From NCBI GenBank assembly GCA_930979925.1, contig CAKNIB010000009.1:1-43194 (forward strand): DNA of 43,194 nt, read 5' to 3'. This DNA is from an uncultured Clostridia bacterium (lineage in GTDB: Bacteria; Bacillota; Clostridia; Christensenellales; UBA1242). Position numbers and translations under genes: made by a program. Position 1 is the stretch's first letter. Each line of letters starts with the position of its first letter. Below, piece by piece: positions 30,541 to 39,496 of this stretch. The notes beneath the pieces were generated by a model that saw only the letters and a list, made by a program, of their open reading frames with translations, was not told the DNA's origin and searched no databases.

Positions 30541-32815
30541 AAATTATCTTGACCACTAGCACTGTCATGTCATCGACTGCGTAACCGTTGTTGTTGGCAA
30601 GAGCTTGCTTTAAAATCTCGTCTGCAAACTCCTGTGGATTTGAGGTTTTTATGGTAAGAAGAAAGTCCTTCATTTCGCTGTCGCTACCAAAAGTGTCGTT
30701 TATTCCGTCCGAGCAGATAACTATCATGTCCTTTTCGTTTAGCACAACTTTCTTGGTCATAGCTTTAGCGTCCTGCAAAATGCCAACAGGAAGTGCTCCG
30801 CACTCAATAATCTTGCAAGAGTCTTGTCCGCGGATATAGGAGGAAGAGGCTCCCATCTTGACAAAGTCAGCTATGCCGTTTTTGAGGTCGACCGTGCAAA
30901 TATCAATAGTTGAGAACATATCGTCTCGCTCGAGATTGAGCAGTTTATTGACGGAAGAGAGGATAATCTCATTATCAAAGCCAGCCTTATAAAAATTTTC
31001 AACAAGCCCAACCGCTGTCTGAGACTTTTCGCCTGCCTTGTCTCCACTGCCCATGCCATCACATATTGCGAACATAAACTTATCGCCATCAAGTCGTTCT
31101 ATACTATGGCTGTCGCCAGACACGCTCCCTCCACTCTTAGGTTGACAGGCTAGTCCAAACACGCAATCAAACATAGGTGCCGATTTTAAATTGACGTTTA
31201 CAAGTCCCGCCTTCTCGGTTGGATAGACGTCATAAACCACCATCTTGCCTCCGCAGATTTTTGAGACCACCTTTTGCAGTTTTAACTTATTTGTATCCTC
31301 CTCTCTTACAACTAGCGACGCAAGCGTTGTACGAGCGCCTTTTTCATATACAACCGCGTCCGTGCAGATAACATTGCTCGTGGCAAGCTCGTCAATAATC
31401 TTGTTTTCTCTTGTGCTGTCAAAAGACACTATATTATCAACCTCGCCAGCAAGCGATTTCATAATGCCAGACATACCGCTGAGCTGGTCAGAGATAAGCA
31501 GTTTGCTCGTGTCTACATTGCCGACAAGTTTTGAGTAGGACTTATACTGACTTGTCAAAGTGTTAATCTCGTTTATCAAATGATTTGCCTTGCCACATCT
31601 AGAAGAGAGATAACTTGGCAGGTCAAGCAAGGTAATTTTGCCACGCTCAAAAGCTATGGATATTAGTTCTTTAAAAATCTTTTTAGTATCCTCGCCAAAG
31701 GTTCTATGACAATGTTTTTGCTCGCTACACCCCTTGCAAATGCTATCTTTTATCTCCTCGTATAGCATATCCTTAACCTCTTCCTCTGACATCTGACTTT
31801 TTATCAGCTTTTTAAAGACATCATTCATATCGCAAAAAACTTCTGAAAGATTGCTGAGCCTGCGGTAAAGTAGTTCTCTATTTCTATTTACCACATTCTT
31901 GATAGCCATTCTATCATTGTTTGACGATAAAAGCACAGATATAGATTTATAAAACTTTGATGGCAGACAAACAAACAATAGCGCGCCCAAAACTGCTGGA
32001 ATAAACCCTACCACTGAAAAGCCATAGTAGAGGTCGAAATAGAAGGTTATCAAAACCTCGCTTGCCACAAGCGCAAGAGCAGGAAAAACGCGATAGTGAG
32101 TTTTAAAAATGATTGTCACAAGCGCCCAAATAACAAAAGGCGCGATAAATAGCGGGTTGTTTGATGGTAGCATGCTACCAATTCCCATGACAGAGGCAAA
32201 GACGAGTGAGTAGGACGGGCTGGCGACAAGGCTTATTGTCAAAAGCAGGAAAGAAATAAAAAGTTTTAAAAGTGAAAAGCCGTAGATATCACAACCTGCA
32301 AGTCCTGCAGCCACCGCCATAAGAATTAGTGCGCCGCAGACCATCTCACCAACTGTAAGTTTATATGCAAAACCGCGAATGATAAGAGGCTCAAAGATAA
32401 CAAGGCAGGCATATAAAAAGGCAAGTCCAAAAACCACCGTGCAGACCACAAAAACTATGTTCTCGCCTCCTAGCAATGCAAAAACTATGTAGGCAACCTG
32501 AGAAAGAAAGGCGTAGATAAAAAGCTCATACTTTTTCATGGTCGTTTTTGTGACCACATGGATATAATAAGGAAGGACGAGCATAATTATTGTTACAAGA
32601 GCAATAATGATATGCGAAAAATCATGATAATTAATTACATAGCCCACAAAATAGGCAGGCGCAAGTAGCCAAACCTTTTGGTTCGCCCAAGCAAGCGCAA
32701 AAAGCATGGAAAAGGCAAAAGGTAAAATTTTTCCATAAATACTTGCCCTTGACAAAACAAAAAATAACAGCGTAAAACACAAAAACATCAATAAATACTT
32801 TAACTTGCCCTTCAT
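30539..32815 (-). CDS. spoIIE: Stage II sporulation protein E (SpoIIE)
   Basis: 758 aa PP2C-type phosphatase that dephosphorylates SpoIIAA in the forespore and so releases sigma-F; it also associates with the division septum. Residues 1-300 are about ten membrane segments (KYLLMFLCFTLLFFVLSRAS onward). The central region has a CxxC-containing part (CKGCSEQKHCHRTFGED). The C-terminal PP2C domain has SGDSHSIERL, FMFAICDGMGSGDKAGEKS (metal-binding Asp and DGMGSG), KMGASSSYI and IVICSDGIND. Length and order fit SpoIIE well. Upstream are two TGTCGAT sites (32870, 32922) near the Spo0A consensus TGTCGAA and a minus-strand TATAAT at 32837. This places the host among spore-formers. Confidence 0.95.
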   Translation of the reverse strand: MKGKLKYLLMFLCFTLLFFVLSRASIYGKILPFAFSMLFALAWANQKVWLLAPAYFVGYVINYHDFSHIIIALVTIIMLVLPYYIHVVTKTTMKKYELFIYAFLSQVAYIVFALLGGENIVFVVCTVVFGLAFLYACLVIFEPLIIRGFAYKLTVGEMVCGALILMAVAAGLAGCDIYGFSLLKLFISFLLLTISLVASPSYSLVFASVMGIGSMLPSNNPLFIAPFVIWALVTIIFKTHYRVFPALALVASEVLITFYFDLYYGFSVVGFIPAVLGALLFVCLPSKFYKSISVLLSSNNDRMAIKNVVNRNRELLYRRLSNLSEVFCDMNDVFKKLIKSQMSEEEVKDMLYEEIKDSICKGCSEQKHCHRTFGEDTKKIFKELISIAFERGKITLLDLPSYLSSRCGKANHLINEINTLTSQYKSYSKLVGNVDTSKLLISDQLSGMSGIMKSLAGEVDNIVSFDSTRENKIIDELATSNVICTDAVVYEKGARTTLASLVVREEDTNKLKLQKVVSKICGGKMVVYDVYPTEKAGLVNVNLKSAPMFDCVFGLACQPKSGGSVSGDSHSIERLDGDKFMFAICDGMGSGDKAGEKSQTAVGLVENFYKAGFDNEIILSSVNKLLNLERDDMFSTIDICTVDLKNGIADFVKMGASSSYIRGQDSCKIIECGALPVGILQDAKAMTKKVVLNEKDMIVICSDGINDTFGSDSEMKDFLLTIKTSNPQEFADEILKQALANNNGYAVDDMTVLVVKII

Positions 32816-32831
32816 AATAACTCCATAATCA

Positions 32832-32928
32832 ATTATAAAACAACAAGTTTTTACCGCTTAGCAAAAAAATGTCGATAAACGGCACAATATTTTAAATTTT
32901 GTCAAATATCCAATTAATGCTTGTCGAT
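32832..32928 (-). promoter_or_regulatory. spoIIE promoter region with Spo0A-box-like sites
   Basis: TATAAT on the minus strand (32837-32832) without a correctly spaced -35, plus TGTCGAT at 32870-32876 and 32922-32928 (6 of 7 bases of the Spo0A box). A poor -35 with upstream 0A boxes is typical of Spo0A-activated promoters. Confidence 0.45.
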
Positions 32929-32969
32929 TATTGCCTTTTGTGATAATATATATTAATCAAGGAGTTATT

Positions 32970-34022
32970 ATGGAGAAAAAGAGAAAAATTATAAACATTC
33001 TTACAATGGTGTTTGTGCTTGTGCTATTGTATTTTACAATTAACTGCTTTATCAATGGCGTCACTCTTATAGACCCTTACCGAAATTACGTTGTATACCA
33101 AAACACGCTTATTGCCATCTACTTTTTAGCATTTGGCTTTGGTCTTACTGCTATTCTTGCATTCGTGTACAACTTTTTTGCGAAAGAAAAGAAGACGGCG
33201 CTAGAACTTTTTATGGTAGGTTGCTACGTTATCGCAATCATTTTGCTTGCAATTTTGACAAGTGTTTATAACCCATATAAAGATTATGACTCTACATCAA
33301 CCACATACGCCATGTACTCGCTGTCACTATCAAACCTTCTCACCGGACTTGCCTCTGGTGTTTGTCTTTTTGCAGTAACGCTGACTAAGTATATTTTAAA
33401 CAGAAAATACAAACTCGCCGAGGACACCGTCCCCGAGTCAACCGCGCAAGCTAACGAGCACAAAAAGTCAAACAAAGTATTTATCTACAGCCTACTTGGA
33501 TTTAGCATAATTGCAAACGTTTTAGCTTTTGCTCTGCCTGCTGCCTACCCATTAAGACCAAATGTTGACATTGAAGTTACAACGATAAATCAAAGCACTG
33601 ACCCCAATAATCCTAGTTATCGAACTACAGTTACAGTAACAAACAATAGTGACTACTATTTGAGATATGTAGCTATCTACTATTATTATATAGATGACGA
33701 TGGATATGTGGTTTATGAAGACACCGTATCCTATGGCCGATCACTTGAGGCTGGAGAGAGCTATTCTGAAACATTTTCAAGCTTTGACAAATTTTTGAGC
33801 ATAGGTGATATTGATGCTTATGGCATAACCCTTAACTCTATTTACGGGCTAGCTTTAATACCGTTTGCAATTCTCGGATACGCAATATTTACAACAGAGC
33901 TTTTAAAACAAAAATCAAGAGAGAATGAAATAGAAGAAACTACAGAAGAAAATAGCCAAGAAATTATAGAAGAAAATTTAGAGACAAATACAGAAAATAA
34001 TATTGAAAATAATATTAATTAA
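32970..34022 (+). CDS. Membrane protein of unknown function (350 aa)
   Basis: ATG 32970 (AAGGAG 7 bases upstream) starts MEKKRKIINILTMVFVLVLL. The membrane part has segments near 8-28, 50-75 (TLIAIYFLAFGFGLTAILAF), 85-107 and 120-150. After a charged cytoplasmic-like linker (EDTVPESTAQANEHKK) comes another segment (VFIYSLLGFSIIANVLAFAL), an extracellular strand-rich domain (VDIEVTTINQSTDPNN to GESYSETFSSFDK), a last membrane helix (IYGLALIPFAILGYAIF) and a Glu/Asn-rich tail (EENLETNTENN). No family recognised. A promoter TTGTCG-17-TAATAT (32921 on) overlaps a Spo0A-like box. Confidence 0.7.
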   Translation: MEKKRKIINILTMVFVLVLLYFTINCFINGVTLIDPYRNYVVYQNTLIAIYFLAFGFGLTAILAFVYNFFAKEKKTALELFMVGCYVIAIILLAILTSVYNPYKDYDSTSTTYAMYSLSLSNLLTGLASGVCLFAVTLTKYILNRKYKLAEDTVPESTAQANEHKKSNKVFIYSLLGFSIIANVLAFALPAAYPLRPNVDIEVTTINQSTDPNNPSYRTTVTVTNNSDYYLRYVAIYYYYIDDDGYVVYEDTVSYGRSLEAGESYSETFSSFDKFLSIGDIDAYGITLNSIYGLALIPFAILGYAIFTTELLKQKSRENEIEETTEENSQEIIEENLETNTENNIENNIN

Positions 34023-34082
34023 AAAAAATTAAAAATTATTTTTAAAATATAAAAAAAATTAATAAAAATTAAAAAATAAATT

Positions 34083-34122
34083 AAAAAAGAGGACTAAAAA
34101 GCTTTGAATTGTCCTCTTTTTT
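34083..34122. terminator. Terminator after the membrane-protein gene
   Basis: AAAAAAGAGGAC / GTCCTCTTTTTT (34083-34094 with 34111-34122), usable in both directions between convergent genes. Confidence 0.88.
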
Positions 34123-34194
34123 GTTTTTAAATAAATTTTCTATTTAATTAAAAATATTTTATAATTATATTTTTAATAATTTGATTATTTTTGA

Positions 34195-35601
34195 TTACTT
34201 TCTATTTATTTTTATTTTGTTTTTATTTTCTTTAAAAAGTTGTCTCTCGCCATCGTCAGAAAATTCCACATATGCAAACTCTTTTCCGCCAGTAAAGCAT
34301 TTACAATATTTTTCCATTAACGCTTTTCTATTTTTAAGACAATAATCTAGTCCTTCCACCTTAATATTATATTTTTTAATGAAATAATATAAGTCATAAG
34401 TCAGCTCTAAAAAGATATCATTTTTTAAGGTAGGAAATTGCTCTTCTTTTAGGTTAGAGCAGATAAAAATATCCATAAGCTCATTTGCATGACGAAAGCA
34501 AACTTTAGTTGTGAGCTTTAGCTGGTCATACGGAAGAATGGTCTCTTCAACAAGTGTGCTACCTTCAGCGTAATTTACCTCAGCCTTTTTCCTTCCCTTT
34601 TTGTTCTGCTCAGGCGGGCTATTTTTACTTTCGCGAATATCCTCCCTAATCATAGCTCTATACTCTTCAATATCCTCGCCTTCAGGCAGGTCATTTTTAA
34701 TAGTGTTGATTATAAAGTCGACCTCGTTCTCTTCTCTATACCTTAGTCCATCTTCCTCCACGCTATAGGCAAGAAAGTTCCCAACATCCATAACTATATT
34801 GCTGTGCTCAGCATTAAAGTTTTCTTCTGACGAAAGAGTTGCAAGTGCCTTGTCAGTCATCTCAATTTCTTTTTTCCTGATGGCAGGCAATAAGGAAAAC
34901 ATCAAAATCAAACAACCTAAAAAACAACCTAAAAATAGTCCTAAAAATACATAGAAGAGCACACTTTCCGTTTCGCTATAAATGCACATTGGTACCATAA
35001 AAACAAGCGCGAAAATAAGTGGCAACATAGAAAGCCTTAAGAAGTGCTGTCTCGGCTGTGATATCATAAGCTGACGAGTGTTCATAAGTTTGAAAACGTC
35101 GCCTCGGACAATATCCTTTTCTTTTAAAAACTTGACAAGATAAACAATCTCAAAGGCTAGAATAATAAGCGTTATTACACCAAATACCCAGCAACCTATA
35201 ATAGCATTGTCTTTTACTAGCTTAACACCTTGCTCTTTCTCTATCGAATAGATAGTTGTTGAAAAGCCTAGGATATCGCCATCCTCGCCCTGTGGATAGA
35301 TGTACAGCGTTGCACTCTGTCCGATAATAGCTTGGAGCAGGTCTTCGTCAGCCTCACCAGCCACTACAGGTAAAAGCCTATACTCCTCTCCGTCCATGGC
35401 TATTATATATGCGCTTTGCCTCCTCTGCACATCGGTGATTGTGCCATTGACCTCCTGCACATCTTCTGCGTTTAGGCTAAGCGTGTTTACTGAAAAGATT
35501 ACAAAGACAGCTATCATTAATACAAACATGACGCCAAGAAGAATTGCCAAAATTTTATGGCCATGGCGCTTTTGATTTGGAACGGCTACGACATTTCTCA
35601 T
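34195..35601 (-). CDS. Membrane protein of unknown function (468 aa)
   Basis: N-terminal basic stretch (PNQKRHGHK), a membrane helix (ILAILLGVMFVLMIAVFVIF, about 17-36), an extracytoplasmic strand-rich domain (EVNGTITDVQRRQSAYIIAM to ILGFSTTIYSIEKE), then helices near 135-158 (IIGCWVFGVITLIILAFEIV), 193-213 and 218-242 (FYVFLGLFLGCFLGCLILMF). The C-terminal 220 residues are a charged cytoplasmic domain with KKGRKKAEVNYAEG and LTTKVCFRHANELMDIFICS. The ATG overlaps the guanylate kinase stop (ATGA), so both genes are co-translated. A family is not recognised; coupling to a nucleotide kinase is the only functional hint. Confidence 0.7.
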   Translation of the reverse strand: MRNVVAVPNQKRHGHKILAILLGVMFVLMIAVFVIFSVNTLSLNAEDVQEVNGTITDVQRRQSAYIIAMDGEEYRLLPVVAGEADEDLLQAIIGQSATLYIYPQGEDGDILGFSTTIYSIEKEQGVKLVKDNAIIGCWVFGVITLIILAFEIVYLVKFLKEKDIVRGDVFKLMNTRQLMISQPRQHFLRLSMLPLIFALVFMVPMCIYSETESVLFYVFLGLFLGCFLGCLILMFSLLPAIRKKEIEMTDKALATLSSEENFNAEHSNIVMDVGNFLAYSVEEDGLRYREENEVDFIINTIKNDLPEGEDIEEYRAMIREDIRESKNSPPEQNKKGRKKAEVNYAEGSTLVEETILPYDQLKLTTKVCFRHANELMDIFICSNLKEEQFPTLKNDIFLELTYDLYYFIKKYNIKVEGLDYCLKNRKALMEKYCKCFTGGKEFAYVEFSDDGERQLFKENKNKIKINRK

Positions 35602-36164
35602 TTTATGCCCCGCCTTTTGTCAATAAAATCATTGATAATTTGCAGGGTAGAATTTAAATCTATGTTTTCAATCACAAGGTCGTAGTTGTCTTTGTAGCTT
35701 CGCTCTAGCTTTCCGCGTGATAGCCGAGCCTCCGCACGCTCCTTGCTTTCGCCACGTTTTAGTAGCCTACTCTTAAGCTCCTCGTCTGGCGCATCCAAAA
35801 AGATAGTCACCATGTCGACCTTGCCAGTAAGATATTTTTTTAAGTTTATAACCCCTTTAACATCAATGTCGCGAGCGTAGTCGTTTTCTTTGTCCTCGAT
35901 AACTTTTCGAAAAGCCTCTTTTAATGTGCCATAATAAAAGCCGTGTACATTTTCATACTCTATAAAAATGCCCTTATCTATTCCCTTTTTAAACTCCTCT
36001 TCACTCATATAGATATAGGTTTGATAAGTTTCATCACTCTCCCGCCTTTCTCTCGTTGTTGCAGTAGAACGTTCTAAAATCTTGAGATTACTCCGCATCT
36101 TCGTCAAATGATGCATAACGGTATTTTTCCCGCTACCTGAAATTCCCGAAATAGCAATAAACAT
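35598..36164 (-). CDS. Guanylate kinase-like protein
   Basis: 188 aa, near the normal 200-aa length. P-loop AISGISGSGKNTVMHHL (3-19), where guanylate kinases usually have GPSGVGK[GS]T. The GMP-binding block is ERSTATTRERRESDETYQTY (36-55), as in the family pattern S.TTR..R.GE..G..Y, though the Gly residues are replaced. YENVHGFYYGTLKEA (70-84) is the conserved E...HG..YGT. DIDVKGVINLKKYL (99-112) and TIFLDAPDEELKSRLLKRGE follow. It may be the genuine gmk or a divergent paralogue working with the membrane protein it overlaps. The changed GMP loop is the reason for withholding the symbol. Confidence 0.8.
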   Translation of the reverse strand: MFIAISGISGSGKNTVMHHLTKMRSNLKILERSTATTRERRESDETYQTYIYMSEEEFKKGIDKGIFIEYENVHGFYYGTLKEAFRKVIEDKENDYARDIDVKGVINLKKYLTGKVDMVTIFLDAPDEELKSRLLKRGESKERAEARLSRGKLERSYKDNYDLVIENIDLNSTLQIINDFIDKRRGIK

Positions 36165-36251
36165 ACAGTCCCCTTTTATATCTTAATAAAAGGATACCAA
36201 AATTATTAAAAAATGTAAATAAAAATGAAAAAATTCAAAAAAACTATTATC

Positions 36252-36284
36252 AAAAAATCTAACACGTGGGCTCTGTGTTAGATT
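36252..36284 (-). terminator. degV terminator
   Basis: AATCTAACAC / GTGTTAGATT (36256-36265 with 36275-36284), followed on the minus strand by six T. It lies about 60 bases after the degV stop. Confidence 0.8.
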
Positions 36285-36345
36285 AGAAAATTTTGTATAT
36301 TTATTGAATAAAATAAAATAATGTTCGCTATTAAGTCAGACGGAT

Positions 36346-37176
36346 TTACTTTTCAAAAAATACAACACCGACGCAACCTGGTCCAGCGTGCGTTCCAATA
36401 ACAGCGCCAATATTACAAACATCTTTAAACTCTATGCCTGTCTGTTTCTTAACTATTGCATACATCTTCTCTGCTTTTTCTCTATCGTTTGAGTGACCAT
36501 AGTAAAGCTCCTTTGTATCATCAACATTTGTAATCAGTTTACAAAGGGTTTTAAGCGCTAAACTGAAACCTACTGCCTTATTAACTACCTCTACCTTACC
36601 CTCTTTAATGGTTACAATAGGTTTAATATTAAGAGCTGTTGCAGCTATACCTTGTGTAAGCGACAGCCTTCCACCTTTAATAAGATATTTGACGTTGTCA
36701 ATTATAGCGTAAATTTTTAATTTATCTCTTAAATTTTCAAGTTGATTTTTAAGCTCATTAAGAGATATTCCGCCCTGTATCATTTTAAGCGCCTCAAAAA
36801 CTAGCGCCCTGTAGGCAAAGGTCACTGAAAGCGTATCAAATATCTCAAGATTTGGACTGTTAAGTTCCTCGCTTGCCATCTTTAGACTATTAAAAGACCC
36901 AGAAAGCTCGCTAGAAAGGCTCATGACAAGCACCTGGTCGCCACCGTCAAGTATAGGCTTTATCTTTTCAACATATTCTTCACAGTTAATTTGTGTGGTC
37001 TTTGGAAGATTTTTGCTCTCAGCGAGTTTTTGATAAAACTCTTCTACACTCAAGTTAACCCCAACAAGATATTCCTCGTCGTCAAACCTGACCTTCATAG
37101 GAATAAGCTCAACCCCAAGCTCCTTCGCCTCGCTAAACTCTATCTCTGATGTGCTGTCCACCACTAATTTAATCAT
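36346..37176 (-). CDS. DegV family fatty-acid-binding protein
   Basis: 276 aa DegV (FakB-like) protein that binds a fatty acid and presents it for phosphorylation by a FakA-type kinase. Family marks: KLVVDSTSEIEFSEAKELGV at the N-terminus (DSTS motif), LPKTTQINCEEYVE (56-69) for the TSQ-type segment, VLVMSLSSELSGSFNS (81-96) for the conserved SSxLSGT-like loop, VKYLIKGGRLSLTQGIAA (163-180) and the C-terminal IGAVIGTHAGPGCVGVVFF. Full length. Divergent from the TetR gene; its promoter spacer contains the palindrome AAGTGTTACACTT, so the neighbouring TetR protein probably represses it. Confidence 0.93.
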   Translation of the reverse strand: MIKLVVDSTSEIEFSEAKELGVELIPMKVRFDDEEYLVGVNLSVEEFYQKLAESKNLPKTTQINCEEYVEKIKPILDGGDQVLVMSLSSELSGSFNSLKMASEELNSPNLEIFDTLSVTFAYRALVFEALKMIQGGISLNELKNQLENLRDKLKIYAIIDNVKYLIKGGRLSLTQGIAATALNIKPIVTIKEGKVEVVNKAVGFSLALKTLCKLITNVDDTKELYYGHSNDREKAEKMYAIVKKQTGIEFKDVCNIGAVIGTHAGPGCVGVVFFEK

Positions 37177-37212
37177 AACTATTACCTCAAATTTTTAAAT
37201 ATTTTTCTTTAC

Positions 37213-37241
37213 ATTACATAACAAAAGTGTTACACTTGTAA
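37213..37241 (-). promoter_or_regulatory. degV promoter with operator in the spacer
   Basis: Minus strand TTACAA (37241-37236), 17 bp, TGTAAT (37218-37213). The perfect palindrome AAGTGT-T-ACACTT (37225-37237) fills the spacer, and a half-site ACAAGTGTTA lies at 37276-37285 before the TetR gene. Confidence 0.7.
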
Positions 37242-37322
37242 CAGGTCTAATTGTATCAAATTTACTCCTCACTGACAAGTGTTATTCTAGAAAAATTTAC
37301 AACTGTGATAAAAGGTGGAAAA

Positions 37323-37871
37323 ATGTATCAGACAAAGAAACCAAATAAAACTAATTTGTTTGTTAGAGAATGTATAACAAGCGCACTCTTCTCGCTTATG
37401 GAAAAATATCCTTTTGAAGAAATTACTGTAACCGATATAATAAATAAAGCGGGAGTAAGCCGAATGGGTTTCTACCGCAACTACTCAAGCAAAGAGAACG
37501 TGGTTGAAAGCTTTGTGCTTGAAAAGTTTGTTGATACGATTGAAGACATAACCTCAAAACGTTCGCTAAACTTTGCAATAAAAAATATAATGATAACCAC
37601 GCTCGAAAACTTTCAAAAGTTCTCAAAATACATAAAATTATTCTTAGACAAAAACCTTGACGCCCTGCTATATGACTGCTATCATAAGGCATACTATAGT
37701 CTGTACGAAGGTAACGGCAATAGCCGAATACACCAGTACTCAAATGAGATGTTTATCGGCGAGCTATTTAACCTTGAAATGTGCTGGCTCCGAAACGGCA
37801 TGAAAGAGACCCCACAGCAACTCGCCGAAATCTACTACCATATCCTAAAACTAAGGTGCAAAGGAAAATAA
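37323..37871 (+). CDS. TetR/AcrR family regulator (182 aa)
   Basis: ATG 37323 (AGGTGG 6 bases upstream) is preferred over 37251. The N-terminal TetR HTH (VRECITSALFSLMEKYPFEE, then ITVTDIINKAGVSRMGFYRN and YSSKENVV) is textbook. The C-terminal ligand domain (LEKFVDTIEDITSKRSLNFA to LAEIYYHILKLR) resembles the DhaS/TetR_C group with the late LFNLEMCWLRNGMKETPQQL helix. Likely represses its own gene and degV via the AAGTGT-T-ACACTT operator, and so may sense an acyl ligand; the ligand is conjecture. Confidence 0.9.
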   Translation: MYQTKKPNKTNLFVRECITSALFSLMEKYPFEEITVTDIINKAGVSRMGFYRNYSSKENVVESFVLEKFVDTIEDITSKRSLNFAIKNIMITTLENFQKFSKYIKLFLDKNLDALLYDCYHKAYYSLYEGNGNSRIHQYSNEMFIGELFNLEMCWLRNGMKETPQQLAEIYYHILKLRCKGK

Positions 37872-37886
37872 AATTAGACATAGCAC

Positions 37887-37923
37887 AAAAAAATCTAATG
37901 CATCACATAACATTAGATTTTTT
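37887..37923. terminator. TetR-gene terminator
   Basis: AAAAATCTAATG / CATTAGATTTTT with loop CATCACATAA, T6 on the plus side and A7 on the other. It also faces the convergent LRR gene ending at 38043. Confidence 0.9.
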
Positions 37924-38042
37924 GTATAACAACCTTTTAATTAAGCATTTCTTGTGTAAACATAATAGCCATCATCATATTATCTACAAAATTATATTGC
38001 TATAAAACAAGCATTTTAGTTCTATACCATAAAGGTTAATTT

Positions 38043-39266
38043 TTATGAGCGCTTCCAGTATCTATTATAATAACCATATGTGCTTGTTATCCACTCTGCG
38101 TTTTGTGCAGGATTAGAAACATCTATACTAGTTCCACTCGTTGCCGTAGACGAACTTGTTGTAAACCAACCAGTTTGATTTTCAAAAGATACTGATATAA
38201 GATTACTGCAATCAGCGAAGGCAGAAGGGCCGATACTTGTTACGCTTTCTGGGATTGTGATTGAGGTTAAACTACTGCAATTATAGAAGGCAGAACTGCT
38301 GATACTTGTTACACTGTCTGGGATTGTGATTGAGGTTAAACTATCGCAATACATGAAGACAGAATCACCGATGCTTGTTACACTATCTGGGATTGTGATT
38401 GAGGTTAAACTTCCACAATCATAGAAGGCACGAGTGCCAATACTTGTTACACTAGATGGAATCACTACTGAGATTAAGTTTTGACAGCCCCAAAAGGCGG
38501 TATCTTGAATTATTTGTATAGAATTTGGCAAAATCACTTCAATAATTTTTGAATTTTGAAAAGCACCATTACCCGTTAACCCCCGTCCTATAGCTATAAC
38601 TGTGTAATTTGAGCCCTCAGTTCCCACTGTATCGTTGATTTTATCTATTGTAGAAGGTATTAAAATTTCTTCTTCACTGCCAGTAAAACCTGTTATTGTA
38701 GCTGTATGGTCGGTATCGTTAAAGGAAAATGTAAAACTGCTTGCTGGGGTTGGTGGAACTTCCTCTATATTTATAACTATATCACTTAAATCTATATCTA
38801 TTAGATTAGGGTTAATGACCGTTAGCTCTAAAGTTGTTGTAGCTTGCGTATCTTCAGTAATAGTTGACGTTATCCCTGCAGGAATACTGTCTACTATGCT
38901 CACCTCAATATTATTTGTCTCATAACTTTCTGGTATTGTAACTGAAACATTATAATATAATAACGTTGTATTTATTATATCAAAATATATAGCAAAAGAG
39001 CCTCGGTTGTTCTCAAAATCTCCAACCGTAAAGTTAAAGTCGCCATTTATATAACCTGGGGTAAAATCGGCTATCTCAACCGCTTCCGATCCCGTCTCTT
39101 GCATTCGGACTTCTTTCACCCATAGACTTTTATCTAGAACATTAAAAGAAACGCTACCATTCATACTAATAGTTTTGCTACTTGCTGCTAGTACGCCAAT
39201 AACAACCAATCCTACTACTAATATAAACGCTGATATTAACGATGCTAATTTCATCTTTGTTGACAT
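38043..39266 (-). CDS. Secreted protein: TasA-like head plus BspA leucine-rich repeats
   Basis: 407 aa. Signal peptide MSTKMKLASLISAFILVVGL, then VVIGVLAASSKT. Residues 30-175 match the 29086-29934 paralogue (SMNGSVSFNVLDKSLWVKEV, PGYINGDFNFTV, GSFAIYFDIINTTLLYYN, DSIPAGITSTITEDTQATTT). From about 185 on it has BspA-type leucine-rich repeats of 23 residues (for example AFYDCGSLTSITIPDSVTSI) in at least five units, then a short C-terminal end GYYNRYWKRS. The two paralogues thus share an N-terminal head and differ in their C-terminal effector part. RBS AAAAGGAG. A 69-bp periodic repeat at DNA level (38217-38492) invites copy-number change. Confidence 0.8.
   Translation of the reverse strand: MSTKMKLASLISAFILVVGLVVIGVLAASSKTISMNGSVSFNVLDKSLWVKEVRMQETGSEAVEIADFTPGYINGDFNFTVGDFENNRGSFAIYFDIINTTLLYYNVSVTIPESYETNNIEVSIVDSIPAGITSTITEDTQATTTLELTVINPNLIDIDLSDIVINIEEVPPTPASSFTFSFNDTDHTATITGFTGSEEEILIPSTIDKINDTVGTEGSNYTVIAIGRGLTGNGAFQNSKIIEVILPNSIQIIQDTAFWGCQNLISVVIPSSVTSIGTRAFYDCGSLTSITIPDSVTSIGDSVFMYCDSLTSITIPDSVTSISSSAFYNCSSLTSITIPESVTSIGPSAFADCSNLISVSFENQTGWFTTSSSTATSGTSIDVSNPAQNAEWITSTYGYYNRYWKRS
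38217..38492 (-). repeat. Four 69-bp tandem repeats coding LRR units
   Basis: Units share GATTGTGATTGAGGTTAAAC and CTTGTTACACT-type blocks at 69-bp spacing. Each encodes one 23-residue repeat. Confidence 0.85.
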
Positions 39267-39287
39267 ATAATTTTCTCCTTTTAACTT

Positions 39288-39328
39288 TAGTATTTGATAA
39301 ACTTTTTAATTTAATACCATAATTTATA
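39288..39328 (-). promoter_or_regulatory. Paralogous pseudoknot-like leader end
   Basis: Minus strand: a TATAAATT (39328-39321), b GGTATT (39318-39313), a' AGTTTATC (39303-39296), b' AATACTA (39294-39288). a/a' keeps 7 of 8 pairs with a sequence different from the 29952-29991 copy; b/b' is conserved. The AAAAGGAG lies 7 bases on. Confidence 0.55.
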
Positions 39329-39364
39329 GAATACACCCATATTTTACATATATAAAATATAGTT

Positions 39365-39395
39365 GTCACAGTGGTGACGTCATAGTTGCGTCAAA
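39365..39395 (-). promoter_or_regulatory. Overlapping hairpins / operator, second copy
   Basis: GTCAC-AGTG-GTGAC (39365-39378) and TGACG-tcatagttg-CGTCA (39375-39393) share GTGAC. Partner of the module at 30026-30057. Confidence 0.6.
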
Positions 39396-39496
39396 TTATC
39401 TAGTGAATTTTAGAAAAGTTTTATTTGACGATTTGACTTCGCCTTTTTCCACTTTTTTGTAGTATACTTTTTATCACTTTTTCAATTTTTCTCTAA

